From NCBI RefSeq assembly GCF_013184775.1, contig NZ_JAATVV010000003.1:124001-188000 (forward strand): DNA of 64,000 bases, given 5' to 3'. Source of the stretch: Martelella sp. HB161492 (GTDB taxonomy: Bacteria > Pseudomonadota > Alphaproteobacteria > Rhizobiales > Rhizobiaceae). The first letter of the stretch is position 1. Every line of letters begins with the position of its first letter. Made by a program: the position numbers and the translations under genes. Positions 1 to 9,398 of the stretch are shown here, in pieces. The notes under the pieces were generated by a model. It worked only from the letters and a program-made list of their open reading frames with translations. It made no database searches and was not told the origin of the DNA.

Positions 1-2961
1 GCGCAAGCCGGTTGCCAGCTGCCAGCCGGTCATGCCGGGCATGCGGATATCGATGAGGAACAGATCGGCCTCGCCTGCTTCCAGCGCCTGAAGACAGGCT
101 GCACCGCTCGCGACCGTGACGACGCCGAAGCCGAGCGGTTCGAGAATATCACGCATCATGGCGCGATGTTCCTCATTGTCGTCGACCACCATGATGGTGC
201 GTCGGGCACCGGAATAACCGGAGATCGCCTGTTCGGCGCGGGCGGCATTTTCCGGGCGTTCAAGCGAAGCCAGCATCATCCTGACCGTGAAGGTCGTGCC
301 TTGGCCCGGCTGGCTCGAGACCATGATCTCGCCACCCAGGGTGTTGACCAGAAGCTGGGTGATGGTCAGTCCGAGCCCGAGGCCAGGCTTGGTCGTGTCG
401 CTTTCACTGCCCCGTTCGAAAGGTTCGAAAATGCGGACGATATCCGATTCGGCAATGCCGTCGCCGGTATCGGCAACGATGAACGTGGCGACCTGATTGC
501 GATATTGGGCAGAAAAGCGGATCACGCCGCTATCGGTGAATTTCACCGCATTGGAGAGAAGATTGACCAGGATCTGACGCAGCCGTTTCTCATCGGTTCT
601 GACGTAAAGGGGCAGGGCGCTGCCTCTGTCATGCTCGAAACTGAGGCCCTTGGCCCGGGCCTGCGGGGCAAACATGTCGATGATCTGATCAAGGAAATCG
701 GTGAGATTGATTTCGTTGGCATAGACCTGCAGACGGCCGGACTCGATCCGGGAAATGTCGAGCAAGCCGTCAATGAGCCCGGAGAGATAGTCGGCGGAGC
801 GGCGGATCGACTTGATGGCCGGCTGGCGGGCTTCGGGTATGGCCGGGTCGCGCTCGAGAAGCTGGGCATAGCCGAGCACGGCGTTGAGCGGCGTTCTGAG
901 TTCATGGCTGAGGCCGACGACATAACGGCTCTTGGCGCGGTTGGCGGCTTCCGCCGTTTCCTTGGCGGCCTGGAGTGCCGCGTCGGTTTTCTCATGCGCG
1001 GCGATTTCTTTCAAAAGCAGCGTAGTCTGGCGCGAGGATTCTTCTTCCGCCACCTTGCGGCTGTCATGGGCGAGCACGAAGAACCAGCTGACAATACCGG
1101 CAATCAGCGCGAAGACGAAGAAAACGATCAGCGTCGCACCATAGATGACATCGGCGGTTTCCGGTGTGGCACGCACCATCTGGATGGCGATCATCGCCAG
1201 GATCGCACCGATGACGGCGACCGAAATGGCAACGGTGATGGCATAGCGCCCGAGACGGCTGGATAACGCCTGCACGGCCCGCACTGGCAGAAACTTGGCC
1301 GCAACAAAGCCGATCTGCGCATTCATCCGGGCTTTCGGTTTGCAGAGGTCATGGCAACGGCTGTCGAGCGAGCAGCACAACGAACAGATCGGTCCGGCAT
1401 AAGCGGGGCACCAGGCCATGTCCTCCGGCTCGAAGGGATGTTCGCAGATCGAGCAGGTGATTGCGCTTTTCGACTGCCAGCCCTTGCGCGGCTTGCGTGC
1501 GAGATAATAGCGCCCGCCCGTGGCAAAGGCCATTGCCGGCGAGATGACGAGGGCGACGCCAAGCGCGATAAAGGGCGCAAAACCGGCGGCAAGCGTGCCG
1601 AAAAGACCGAAATGGGCGAGAAGCGCGATCGCACCTGATGCGGTCATGGTGCCGAGGCCGACCGGATTGATGTCGTAAAGATGGGCGCGTTTGAATTCGA
1701 TCCCCGGCGGCGAAAGCCCAAGCGGCTTGTTGATGAAGAGATCGGCGGCGATGGTCGACAGCCAGGCCATGGCGACAATGGCAAAAACGCTGAAAGCCGA
1801 TTCCAGCAGCCGGTAAATGCCAAGCTGCATCAGCAGCAGCGCAATCGCGACATTGAAGATCAGCCAGACAACACGGCCGGGATGGCTGTGGGTCAGGCGC
1901 GAAAAGAAGTTCGACCAGGCGAGCGATCCCGCATAGGCATTCATCACATTGATCTTCAGCTGCGAGACGACAACAAAAGCGGCCATCAGGAACAGGGCGG
2001 CATAATGGTTCGGGATCATGTAGCCGAAGGCGGCGAGATACATGTGGGCGGGGTCGGCCGCATAATCGGCCGGTGTTCCGGCCGTAAGCGCGAGCACGGC
2101 GAGAAATGATCCGGCCATCAGTTTCGGCACGCCGACCAGCACCCAGCCGGGGCCGGCCAGAAAGACGGCGAGCCGGTGATAGAAGCGATGCCGTCCGGTT
2201 GCCGGCAGGAAGCGGAGAAAGTCGACCTGTTCGCCGATCTGCGGCAGCAATGCGAAGATGACGCCGGCGGCAGCGGCAAAACCGGCAAGCGAGAACGGAG
2301 CGGCAGAGCCCGGCGGGGCCGGCTCCTGCGACAGTCCGGCAAAGCTGCGCCAGATCTGGAATTTCTCGACATCCATAAAGGCGATGAAGATGAAGGGCGC
2401 GATGTTGAGCACGATCCAGAAGGGCTGCGTGATGAGCTGAAAGCGCGAGATCATCTGCACGCCATGGGTGACAAGCGGGATCACCAGCACGGCGGAGATG
2501 ATGTAGCTGATCCAGATCGGAATGCCGAAGGCGAGCTCCAGCGCGCCTGACATGATCGAGGCTTCGATGGCAAAGAGAATGAAGGTGAAGCTTGCATAGA
2601 TCAGCGAGGTGACGGTGGAGCCGATATAGCCGAAGGAGGCGCCGCGGGTGAGAAGATCGATATCGACACCGTGGCGGATGGCATAGCGGGTGATCGGCCA
2701 GCCGACGACCAGCATGACCAGGGCCGCGACCACGGCCGCAAAGAACGCATTGGTGGTGCCATGCGACAGCGTGATCGCCCCGCCGACCGCCTCCAGCGCC
2801 AGAAAAGAGATCGCCCCGATCGCGGTCTGCGAAATCCGGGTCGAGGAAAAACGCCGTGCGCTCTTGGCCGTGAAGCGCAGCGCGTAATCCTCAAGTGTCT
2901 GGTTGGCGACCCAGCGGTTATATTCACGCCGGATCGGAATGATGCGTTGGCGGGCTGTCAT
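1..2961 (-). CDS. Hybrid sensor histidine kinase with NCS1 (purine-cytosine permease-like) sensor domain, 3' end outside window
   Basis: Membrane hybrid sensor kinase. The frame is open from an ATG at 2961 to the window edge (987 codons seen). Residues 1 to about 460 resemble NCS1 nucleobase:cation symporters: an NRWVANQTLEDYAL opening and about 12 hydrophobic segments, one ending in NAYAGSLAWSNFF. A Cys-rich patch follows (CSIC, CSLCCS and CHDLC within about 40 residues), which looks metal-binding. Then come two more TM segments, a short coiled coil, a HisKA domain with the H-box SHELRTPLN, an HATPase domain (N box NLLSNAVKF, G boxes DTGDGIA and GLGLGL), and a receiver domain (VVDDNEEHR, phosphoacceptor in LIDIRMPG). 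The receiver is cut by the edge. NCS1 fold and kinase are recognised from motifs; sensing a purine or pyrimidine is inference. It lies near the urea transporter but on the opposite strand. Confidence 0.88.
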   Translation of the reverse strand, partial: MTARQRIIPIRREYNRWVANQTLEDYALRFTAKSARRFSSTRISQTAIGAISFLALEAVGGAITLSHGTTNAFFAAVVAALVMLVVGWPITRYAIRHGVDIDLLTRGASFGYIGSTVTSLIYASFTFILFAIEASIMSGALELAFGIPIWISYIISAVLVIPLVTHGVQMISRFQLITQPFWIVLNIAPFIFIAFMDVEKFQIWRSFAGLSQEPAPPGSAAPFSLAGFAAAAGVIFALLPQIGEQVDFLRFLPATGRHRFYHRLAVFLAGPGWVLVGVPKLMAGSFLAVLALTAGTPADYAADPAHMYLAAFGYMIPNHYAALFLMAAFVVVSQLKINVMNAYAGSLAWSNFFSRLTHSHPGRVVWLIFNVAIALLLMQLGIYRLLESAFSVFAIVAMAWLSTIAADLFINKPLGLSPPGIEFKRAHLYDINPVGLGTMTASGAIALLAHFGLFGTLAAGFAPFIALGVALVISPAMAFATGGRYYLARKPRKGWQSKSAITCSICEHPFEPEDMAWCPAYAGPICSLCCSLDSRCHDLCKPKARMNAQIGFVAAKFLPVRAVQALSSRLGRYAITVAISVAVIGAILAMIAIQMVRATPETADVIYGATLIVFFVFALIAGIVSWFFVLAHDSRKVAEEESSRQTTLLLKEIAAHEKTDAALQAAKETAEAANRAKSRYVVGLSHELRTPLNAVLGYAQLLERDPAIPEARQPAIKSIRRSADYLSGLIDGLLDISRIESGRLQVYANEINLTDFLDQIIDMFAPQARAKGLSFEHDRGSALPLYVRTDEKRLRQILVNLLSNAVKFTDSGVIRFSAQYRNQVATFIVADTGDGIAESDIVRIFEPFERGSESDTTKPGLGLGLTITQLLVNTLGGEIMVSSQPGQGTTFTVRMMLASLERPENAARAEQAISGYSGARRTIMVVDDNEEHRAMMRDILEPLGFGVVTVASGAACLQALEAGEADLFLIDIRMPGMTGWQLATGLR

Positions 2962-3106
2962 GAACGGTCAGGGCACCTGGCGGAAAAGCGAACAAGCCCT
3001 GATTGTTTACATGATCTCAGCGAAAGGCAAGAGTGCGGTGCATCATCGGCTGAAGAAGCGCGCCCAGGTTGGGAACTGTGGCCGGCCCTTTGTCCCGTTT
3101 CCTGCT

Positions 3107-4189
3107 TCAGAACCGCCGCTGGCCCCGATAGATCGTGCCGTGGCGATGGCCGGCGGCACCGGAGAGCGGCTCGAACAGCGCCCGGCAGGACTGGATGCCG
3201 CGCCCGACGATGACCACGCCGTCACCAGCCACGATCTTGAGCTCCGGTTCCGGTTCGGAATAGACGGTTCCGTCCTGCCGGTGGATCTGGACGATGAAGA
3301 ACTGGCCTTCGGTGCGTTTTTCGATCTGGGCGACCGTAAGCCCTGTCAGAGCGCCGCGTTCCGGCGCCACGACCACCTGCAGCTCGAGCCCCAGGCCGCG
3401 CAGCTGGCGTTCGAGCGTCTGCATCTCGCTGGAAGCATGCAGGATCTTCTCGGTACGCGGATAGAGAATGAGTTCAGCGATCCGCTCGGCGCCGATATGG
3501 GTCGGCATCACCACCCGGTCGGCGCCTGCCTGGATCAGCTTGTTCTCGGTGGTTGCCATCTCGCCGCGGGCGATGATCTCGATCTTCGGATTGAGCGCGC
3601 GGGCCGAAAGCGTGATGAAGACATTGGCGGCATCATTGGGAAGCACCGTCGCCAGTGCGCGGGCCCGGTCAACGCCGGCAGTGGTGAGTGATGTCTCATC
3701 GGTGGCGTCGCCGACAATGGCGAGAAAGCCCAGCTCGCGGACATTATCGGCAAGACGTTCATTGCGCTCGATGATGACAAAGGGCAGGCCAGCCATGTTG
3801 AGCTCGCGCGCCAGCATCACGCCGATCCGGCCATAGCCGACGATGATGACATGATTGGAGAGATGTTCGATTTCCTTGATCATCCGTCTCGTTCCGAAAA
3901 GCTGCTGCAACTGATTGATGGTGAGAAACTGGACCAGCGCACCGGTCAGCACGATCGACCCGGTGCAGCCGAGGATCATGGTCATCACGGTTATGGCATG
4001 AAGATAGGCGGTGTCGATCGGGTGCACTTCGCCATAGCCGACCGTATAGACGGTCAGCAGCACCATGTAGAAGGAATCGGGAAAGCTCCAGCCGGCGTGG
4101 TGATAGGCCGCCGTGGCTGCGGCAATGACGGCAAGCATGAATATGACCGTCGAAACCAGCGTCCGTCCCGGAGACCCGAAAACGCCCAT
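3107..4189 (-). CDS. 2TM potassium channel with RCK (TrkA-N) domain
   Basis: Ion channel subunit of the KcsA/MthK type. One TM segment lies near residues 10-28. A pore loop carries the potassium selectivity filter TVGYGE at residues 49-54, followed by a second TM segment. A cytoplasmic RCK/TrkA-N domain begins with the nucleotide-binding motif GYGRIG near residue 118, and a TrkA-C-like tail (about residues 280-340) follows. The start at 4189 is chosen because an AAGGGG ribosome site sits just upstream; an in-frame codon at 4255 would add 22 non-conserved residues. Family assignment is firm from the filter. Ligand (NAD, calcium or other) is unknown. Transcribed away from urtA. Confidence 0.88.
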   Translation of the reverse strand: MGVFGSPGRTLVSTVIFMLAVIAAATAAYHHAGWSFPDSFYMVLLTVYTVGYGEVHPIDTAYLHAITVMTMILGCTGSIVLTGALVQFLTINQLQQLFGTRRMIKEIEHLSNHVIIVGYGRIGVMLARELNMAGLPFVIIERNERLADNVRELGFLAIVGDATDETSLTTAGVDRARALATVLPNDAANVFITLSARALNPKIEIIARGEMATTENKLIQAGADRVVMPTHIGAERIAELILYPRTEKILHASSEMQTLERQLRGLGLELQVVVAPERGALTGLTVAQIEKRTEGQFFIVQIHRQDGTVYSEPEPELKIVAGDGVVIVGRGIQSCRALFEPLSGAAGHRHGTIYRGQRRF

Positions 4190-4299
4190 GCATGCCCCTT
4201 GCTGCAATTCAGTGTTGCCGAAAGCATAGCGGATGATGGCGCTGCCGCAAGACAATACGCCCTGTGCTGCATCGATGTTTCACCCTCTGTCATGCGGCC

Positions 4300-4315
4300 T
4301 ACGTCAAATGACGTA
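4300..4315. promoter_or_regulatory. Inverted repeat upstream of urtA, possible operator
   Basis: TACGTCA-AA-TGACGTA is a perfect 7-bp inverted repeat with a 2-nt spacer. It lies about 107 bases before the urtA start, in the divergent gap between the channel gene and urtA. TACGTA-like half-sites are common for NarL/LuxR-type response regulators, so a link to a two-component system is possible, but no regulator is shown by the sequence. Confidence 0.4.
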
Positions 4316-4422
4316 TGGGGCTTGGTCGCGGTCTCGCCGATAGTTGGCACGAACGCCGAGCGGGCGTTTCGGTTTTGTTGCTGCGCTTATTGCGCGGAAT
4401 GTAAAAACAGAGGGGAAATCAG

Positions 4423-5724
4423 ATGAATTTCACGAAGGGCCTCAAGGGCGCCATCGTCGGTGCGACGATGGCAGCCGGTGTCCTCACCGGCACCGCACAT
4501 GCCCAGGAAGACACGATCAAGGTTGGCATCCTCCATTCGCTGTCCGGTACGATGGCGATCTCGGAAACCACGCTGAAGGACGCCATGCTGATGCTCATCG
4601 ACGAGCAGAATGCAAAGGGCGGCCTGCTGGGCAAGAAGCTTGAGCCCGTTGTCGTCGACCCGGCTTCCGACTGGCCGATGTTTGCTGAAAAGGCCCGCGA
4701 ACTGATCTCGCAGGACAAGGTTGACGTTGTGTTCGGTTGCTGGACGTCTGCTTCGCGCAAGTCGGTTCTGCCGGTTTTCGAAGAACTCGACAGCATTCTC
4801 TTCTACCCGGTCCAGTATGAGGGTGAAGAAAGCTCGCGCAACGTCTTCTACACCGGTGCCGCGCCGAACCAGCAGGCCATTCCCGCCGTCGACTACCTGA
4901 TGAACGAGGAAGGTGTTGAGCGCTGGGTCCTGGAAGGCACCGACTATGTCTATCCGCGCACGACCAACAAGATCCTGGAAGCCTATCTCAAGGCCCACGG
5001 CGTCGCTGACGAAGACATCATGATCAACTACACGCCCTTCGGCTTCTCCGACTGGCAGACCGAAGTGGCCGCGATCAAGAATTTCGGCTCGGCAGGCAAG
5101 AAGACCGCCGTGGTTTCCACCATCAACGGTGACGCCAATGTTCCCTTCTACAAGGAGCTCGGCAACCAGGGCATCAAGGCCGAAGATATTCCGGTTGTTG
5201 CCTTCTCGGTCGGTGAAGAAGAGCTTGCCGGCCTCGATACCACGCCGCTGGTTGGTCATCTGGCCGCCTGGAACTACTTCGAGTCCGTCGATTCCGACGC
5301 CAATTACGACTTCATCGATGCCTGGCACAAATATACCGGCGACGATAAGCGCGTGACCAATGACCCGATGGAAGCCCATTATATCGGCTTCAACATGTGG
5401 GTTAAGGCCGTTGAAAAGGCCGGCACCACCGATCCCGACAAGGTGATCGATGCCATGGTCGGCGTTTCGGTTCCGAACCTGTCCGGCGGCTATTCGACGA
5501 TGATGCCGAACCACCACATCACCAAGCCGGTCATGATCGGTGAAATCCAGGATGATGGTCAGTTCGATATCGTCTACCAGACCCCTGGCCTTGTTCCCGG
5601 CGATGCCTGGTCCGACTATCTGCCCGATTCCAAGAACCTGATCTCGGATTGGCGCGCTCCGCTGTCCTGCGGCAACTTCAATGTCGCGACCGGCAAGTGC
5701 GGCGGCATGGCTGCTGCGAATTAA
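4423..5724 (+). CDS. urtA: Urea ABC transporter, substrate-binding protein
   Basis: Periplasmic urea-binding protein of the high-affinity urea importer UrtABCDE. 433 residues. A Sec signal peptide ends at AHAQ (about residue 28), and the mature protein opens with the type I periplasmic-binding-protein motif KVGILHSLSGTMA typical of UrtA. The central stretch PVVVDPASDWPMFAEKA and the later YPVQYEGEE are characteristic of the urea/amide-binding subfamily. The start is supported by an AGAGGGG ribosome site. First gene of the urt operon, followed about 100 bases later by urtB. Function is assigned from family similarity and from the intact urtBCDE and urease genes downstream. Confidence 0.96.
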   Translation: MNFTKGLKGAIVGATMAAGVLTGTAHAQEDTIKVGILHSLSGTMAISETTLKDAMLMLIDEQNAKGGLLGKKLEPVVVDPASDWPMFAEKARELISQDKVDVVFGCWTSASRKSVLPVFEELDSILFYPVQYEGEESSRNVFYTGAAPNQQAIPAVDYLMNEEGVERWVLEGTDYVYPRTTNKILEAYLKAHGVADEDIMINYTPFGFSDWQTEVAAIKNFGSAGKKTAVVSTINGDANVPFYKELGNQGIKAEDIPVVAFSVGEEELAGLDTTPLVGHLAAWNYFESVDSDANYDFIDAWHKYTGDDKRVTNDPMEAHYIGFNMWVKAVEKAGTTDPDKVIDAMVGVSVPNLSGGYSTMMPNHHITKPVMIGEIQDDGQFDIVYQTPGLVPGDAWSDYLPDSKNLISDWRAPLSCGNFNVATGKCGGMAAAN

Positions 5725-5826
5725 GGCCTCTTAACGGTGGGAACCACTGCCGGGCGCAGCTCGCCTGCGCCCGGCAAACGAGGATACGGCCTTCCGTTTT
5801 GGCTGGCCGTCGAAGAGGGGACGCAC

Positions 5827-7467
5827 ATGTCGATTTTTTCGCGCATGCCTGGTTTCAGTCATTTTCTATTTTTGCTGTTTGTTACTCTGATATGTGCGTC
5901 CCTGCCTGCCCGGGCCGCAGATGACCCCCGGGCGCTGATCAATCAATTCGCAACCGCTTCCGGTTTCGATGCCATCGACAAGAATGTTCAGGCTCTTGCT
6001 GCAACCGGCGACCCGGCCATTGTTCCGGCCCTGAAGGCGCTTTCCGACGGCGACCTCTATGCCCGCAAGGATGACGGTGCCGTCTTCATCACCTCGAAAG
6101 GCTCGTCCAGCCGCGATCTGATGCTCGCCGATCCGCTGACGGGTGAACCTGCCGGCGAGGCATCCAAGCGCGATCTCGAAAAGATCAAGGTCAATAACAG
6201 TCTGCGGCGCTCGATTGATGCGGCGCTGGCGGGACTGACGCTGATGAGCCCGGATCCTTCCGTGCGACTTTCGGCGGCCCAGTCGATGCTGAAGGCGCCG
6301 TCCGAAGACAATCTTGCCCTGATCGAGCAGGCGCTTGCAAAAGAAGACAACAAGGACATCATCGCCACGCTGAAACAGGCCGAGGCGATTGCCATTCTCA
6401 ATTCCAGCCGTTCGGACGCGGAAAAGAGCAAGGCGATCGGCGAGGTTGCCTCGATCGGCGGTCGTGATGCGATTTCCGTTCTGCTGGCTGCGCGTCCGAG
6501 CCTCGATGAAAGCCTGCAGGCAGAGGTGGACGCTGCGCAGAGCCGGATCGAGAAAAAGCTCGCCTTCTGGGACGCGCTGCAAAATGTCTGGTACGGCCTG
6601 TCGCTCGGGTCGGTCCTGCTGCTGGCGGCAATCGGCCTTGCCATCACCTTTGGCGTCATGGGTGTCATCAATATGGCCCATGGCGAAATGGTCATGCTGG
6701 GTGCCTATTCCACCTATATGGTACAGGAGGTGATCCGCAATCATTTCCCTGGTCTCTTCGACTGGTCGCTGGCAATTGCCCTGCCGGTCGCTTTCATCAT
6801 CACGGGTGTGGTCGGCCTGATCATCGAGCGCGGTGTGATCCGCTTTCTCTATGGCCGGCCGCTGGAAACGCTGCTCGCCACCTGGGGCGTGTCGCTGATC
6901 CTGCAGCAGGGTGTGCGTACGATTTTCGGCCCCACCAATCGCGAGGTTGGCAATCCGTCCTGGATGTCCGGCTCGTTTGATCTCGGCGGTCTCGTGATCA
7001 CCTGGAGCCGTCTGTGGATCATCCTCTTCTCGCTTGCTGTCTTCTTCGGACTGCTTGTGCTGATGAAACGCTCGGCCTTCGGCCTGCAGATGCGTGCCGT
7101 GACCCAGAACCGCCGCATGGCCGGCTCCATGGGGATCCGTACGGCCTGGGTGGATGCCTTCACCTTCGCGCTCGGCTCCGGTGTCGCCGGTCTTGCCGGT
7201 GTCGCACTGTCGCAGATCGACAATGTCTCGCCCAATCTCGGCCAGTCCTACATCATCGACTCATTCATGGTCGTGGTCTTCGGCGGGGTCGGCAATCTCT
7301 GGGGTACCTTTGTCGGTGCGTTCTCGCTCGGCATTCTCAACAAGTTCCTGGAACCCTATGCCGGCGCTGTGCTGGGCAAAATCCTGGTGCTCGTTCTCAT
7401 CATCCTCTTCATCCAGAAACGACCGCGCGGCCTGTTCGCGCTCAAGGGAAGGGCGATTGAAGCATGA
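5827..7467 (+). CDS. urtB: Urea ABC transporter, permease UrtB
   Basis: Inner-membrane permease of the urea importer. 546 residues. A signal peptide (residues 1-28, ending PARAAD) leads a periplasmic region of about 220 residues (alanine-rich, helical), and then a LivH-type permease with about eight TM segments. The long N-terminal domain is normal for proteobacterial UrtB and absent from cyanobacterial forms. The start at 5827 is preferred over an in-frame ATG at 5737 because it has a GAGGGG ribosome site and begins the signal peptide. Overlaps urtC by 4 bases (ATGA), consistent with translational coupling. Confidence 0.95.
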   Translation: MSIFSRMPGFSHFLFLLFVTLICASLPARAADDPRALINQFATASGFDAIDKNVQALAATGDPAIVPALKALSDGDLYARKDDGAVFITSKGSSSRDLMLADPLTGEPAGEASKRDLEKIKVNNSLRRSIDAALAGLTLMSPDPSVRLSAAQSMLKAPSEDNLALIEQALAKEDNKDIIATLKQAEAIAILNSSRSDAEKSKAIGEVASIGGRDAISVLLAARPSLDESLQAEVDAAQSRIEKKLAFWDALQNVWYGLSLGSVLLLAAIGLAITFGVMGVINMAHGEMVMLGAYSTYMVQEVIRNHFPGLFDWSLAIALPVAFIITGVVGLIIERGVIRFLYGRPLETLLATWGVSLILQQGVRTIFGPTNREVGNPSWMSGSFDLGGLVITWSRLWIILFSLAVFFGLLVLMKRSAFGLQMRAVTQNRRMAGSMGIRTAWVDAFTFALGSGVAGLAGVALSQIDNVSPNLGQSYIIDSFMVVVFGGVGNLWGTFVGAFSLGILNKFLEPYAGAVLGKILVLVLIILFIQKRPRGLFALKGRAIEA

Positions 7468-8642
7468 TTACCGCCTTTGTATTCCGCGCGCTTGACCGCA
7501 AGATCGTCATCGCCATCGGCGTGCTGATCGCCATTGCCCTGATCGTGCCGGCGCTGATGCTGCTGTTGCCGGCATCGAGCCCCTTCCACATGCCGACCTA
7601 TATGGTCTCGCTCGCCGGCAAATATCTCTGCTATGCGCTTCTGGCACTGTCGCTGGATCTGGTCTGGGGCTTTTGCGGCATTCTCTCGCTCGGCCATGGC
7701 GCATTCTTCGCGCTTGGCGGCTACTCCATGGGCATGTATCTGATGCGCCAGATCGGGTCGCGCGGTGTCTATGGCGATCCGGTCCTGCCCGATTTCATGG
7801 TGTTCCTGAACTGGAAGGAGCTGCCATGGTTCTGGTACGGCTTCGACATGTTCTGGTTTGCTGCCCTTATGGTGCTGCTGGTGCCGGGGGCGCTGGCCTT
7901 TGTTTTCGGCTGGTTTGCCTTCCGCTCCCGCGTCAACGGCGTCTATCTCTCGATCATCACCCAGGCCATGACCTATGCGCTGCTGCTCGCCTTCTTCCGC
8001 AATGATATGGGGTTCGGCGGCAATAATGGTCTGACCGATTTCAAGGATATTCTCGGCTTTTCCGTCAGCGCCGATGCAACGCGGGCCGCACTCTTTGCCG
8101 CCTCGGCGCTGTTTCTGGCGCTCGGACTTCTGATTTCCTCGGCGATCGTGCGCTCCAAATACGGCAAGGTGCTGGTTGGCGTGCGCGATTCGGAGGCCCG
8201 GGTGCGCTTTCTCGGCTACCGGGTGGAGAATTACAAACTCTTCGCCTTCGTCGTCTCCGCGATGATGGCCGGTGTTGCCGGCGCCCTCTACGTGCCCCAG
8301 GTGGGCATCATCAATCCGGGCGAGTTTGCCCCTGCAAATTCCATTGAAGTGGTGATCTGGACGGCCGTTGGCGGTCGGGCAACGCTGATCGGGCCGATCA
8401 TCGGCGCGGTGCTGGTCAATTTCGGCAAGACCATCTTCACCGGTCTGTTTCCCGAATTCTGGCTGTTCGCGCTGGGGGGGCTGTTCGTCGCCGTGACCCT
8501 GTTCCTGCCCAAGGGGATCGTCGGAACGATGGGCGGCAAGCTGAAGCCGGCCGGACGCGACGAGCCGGGCGCGATGGCGAAGATCAAGCAATCCGAGGCG
8601 CTGGAAGACGGCGTCGAGACGCAAGGGGAGGCTGCGCGATGA
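7464..8642 (+). CDS. urtC: Urea ABC transporter, permease UrtC
   Basis: Second inner-membrane permease, LivM family, 392 residues with about ten TM segments. The motif SLDLVWGFCGILSLGHGAFFALGGY near residues 60-85 is the hallmark of the LivM/UrtC branched-chain amino acid/urea permease fold. It forms the heteromeric channel with UrtB. Start and stop each overlap the neighbouring genes by 4 bases, so urtB-urtC-urtD are translationally coupled. The charged C-terminal tail of about 40 residues is cytoplasmic. Confidence 0.95.
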   Translation: MITAFVFRALDRKIVIAIGVLIAIALIVPALMLLLPASSPFHMPTYMVSLAGKYLCYALLALSLDLVWGFCGILSLGHGAFFALGGYSMGMYLMRQIGSRGVYGDPVLPDFMVFLNWKELPWFWYGFDMFWFAALMVLLVPGALAFVFGWFAFRSRVNGVYLSIITQAMTYALLLAFFRNDMGFGGNNGLTDFKDILGFSVSADATRAALFAASALFLALGLLISSAIVRSKYGKVLVGVRDSEARVRFLGYRVENYKLFAFVVSAMMAGVAGALYVPQVGIINPGEFAPANSIEVVIWTAVGGRATLIGPIIGAVLVNFGKTIFTGLFPEFWLFALGGLFVAVTLFLPKGIVGTMGGKLKPAGRDEPGAMAKIKQSEALEDGVETQGEAAR

Positions 8643-9397
8643 GCCCGCAGGAAAGACGTGCCAGGAGCCTGCTCTATCTCGATAATGTCTCGGTCTCCTT
8701 CGACGGTTTCAAGGCGCTGAACAAGCTTTCCTTCGTCATCGAGCCGGGTGAGCTTCGCGCTGTGATCGGTCCCAATGGCGCCGGCAAGACGACGATGATG
8801 GATATCATCACCGGCAAGACACGGCCGGACGAAGGTGAGGTCTTCTTCGCCGACACGGTGGATCTGACCCGGCGCGACGAGGCCGATATCGCCCAGCTCG
8901 GCATTGGCCGCAAATTTCAGAAGCCGACGGTTTTTGAGGGCCATACGGTCTGGGACAATCTCGAACTGGCGCTGAACCGCCGGCGCGGCGTGTTTTCGAC
9001 GCTTCTCTATCGGCTGACCGGCGAAGATCATGACCGAATCGAAGAGATTCTCGAGATCATCCGCATGAGCACGCGCAAGGACGAGCTTGCCGCCAATCTC
9101 TCCCATGGCCAGAAACAATGGCTGGAGATCGGCATGCTGCTGGCGCAGGAACCCAAACTTCTGCTGGTCGATGAACCGGTCGCCGGCATGACCGATGCCG
9201 AAACGGTGGAGACTGCGCGGCTTCTGCGCGAGATCGCCAGGGACCGCTCCGTCGTCGTGGTCGAGCACGATATGGGCTTTGTCCGTGATCTCGGCGTCAA
9301 GGTGACGTGCCTTGCCGAAGGTTCGGTTCTGGCGGAAGGGTCGATCGACTATGTTTCGAACGATCCCAAGGTCATTGAAAACTATCTGGGGCGTTAG
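8639..9397 (+). CDS. urtD: Urea ABC transporter, ATPase UrtD
   Basis: ATP-hydrolysing subunit of the urea importer, LivG type, 252 residues. Walker A is GPNGAGKTT (about residues 44-52), the signature is LSHGQKQWLEIG, and Walker B is LLLVDEPVAGMT with a downstream switch histidine in VVEHDMGFV. The LSHGQ form of the signature is normal in UrtD/LivG proteins. Overlaps urtC by 4 bases. The next recognised gene, urtE, starts 225 bases downstream, an unusually long gap for this otherwise tight operon. Confidence 0.95.
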   Translation: MSPQERRARSLLYLDNVSVSFDGFKALNKLSFVIEPGELRAVIGPNGAGKTTMMDIITGKTRPDEGEVFFADTVDLTRRDEADIAQLGIGRKFQKPTVFEGHTVWDNLELALNRRRGVFSTLLYRLTGEDHDRIEEILEIIRMSTRKDELAANLSHGQKQWLEIGMLLAQEPKLLLVDEPVAGMTDAETVETARLLREIARDRSVVVVEHDMGFVRDLGVKVTCLAEGSVLAEGSIDYVSNDPKVIENYLGR

Positions 9398-9398
9398 G

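Noticed and set aside
166-1266. Plus-strand frame opposite the histidine kinase
   Set aside because: Antisense; the minus-strand frame is open for all 987 codons and encodes HisKA, HATPase and receiver motifs.
4340-4370. Possible sigma-54 promoter before urtA (TTGGCACG)
   Set aside because: The -24 half (TGGCAC) is present but the matching TTGC at -12 is missing, so it does not meet the consensus.
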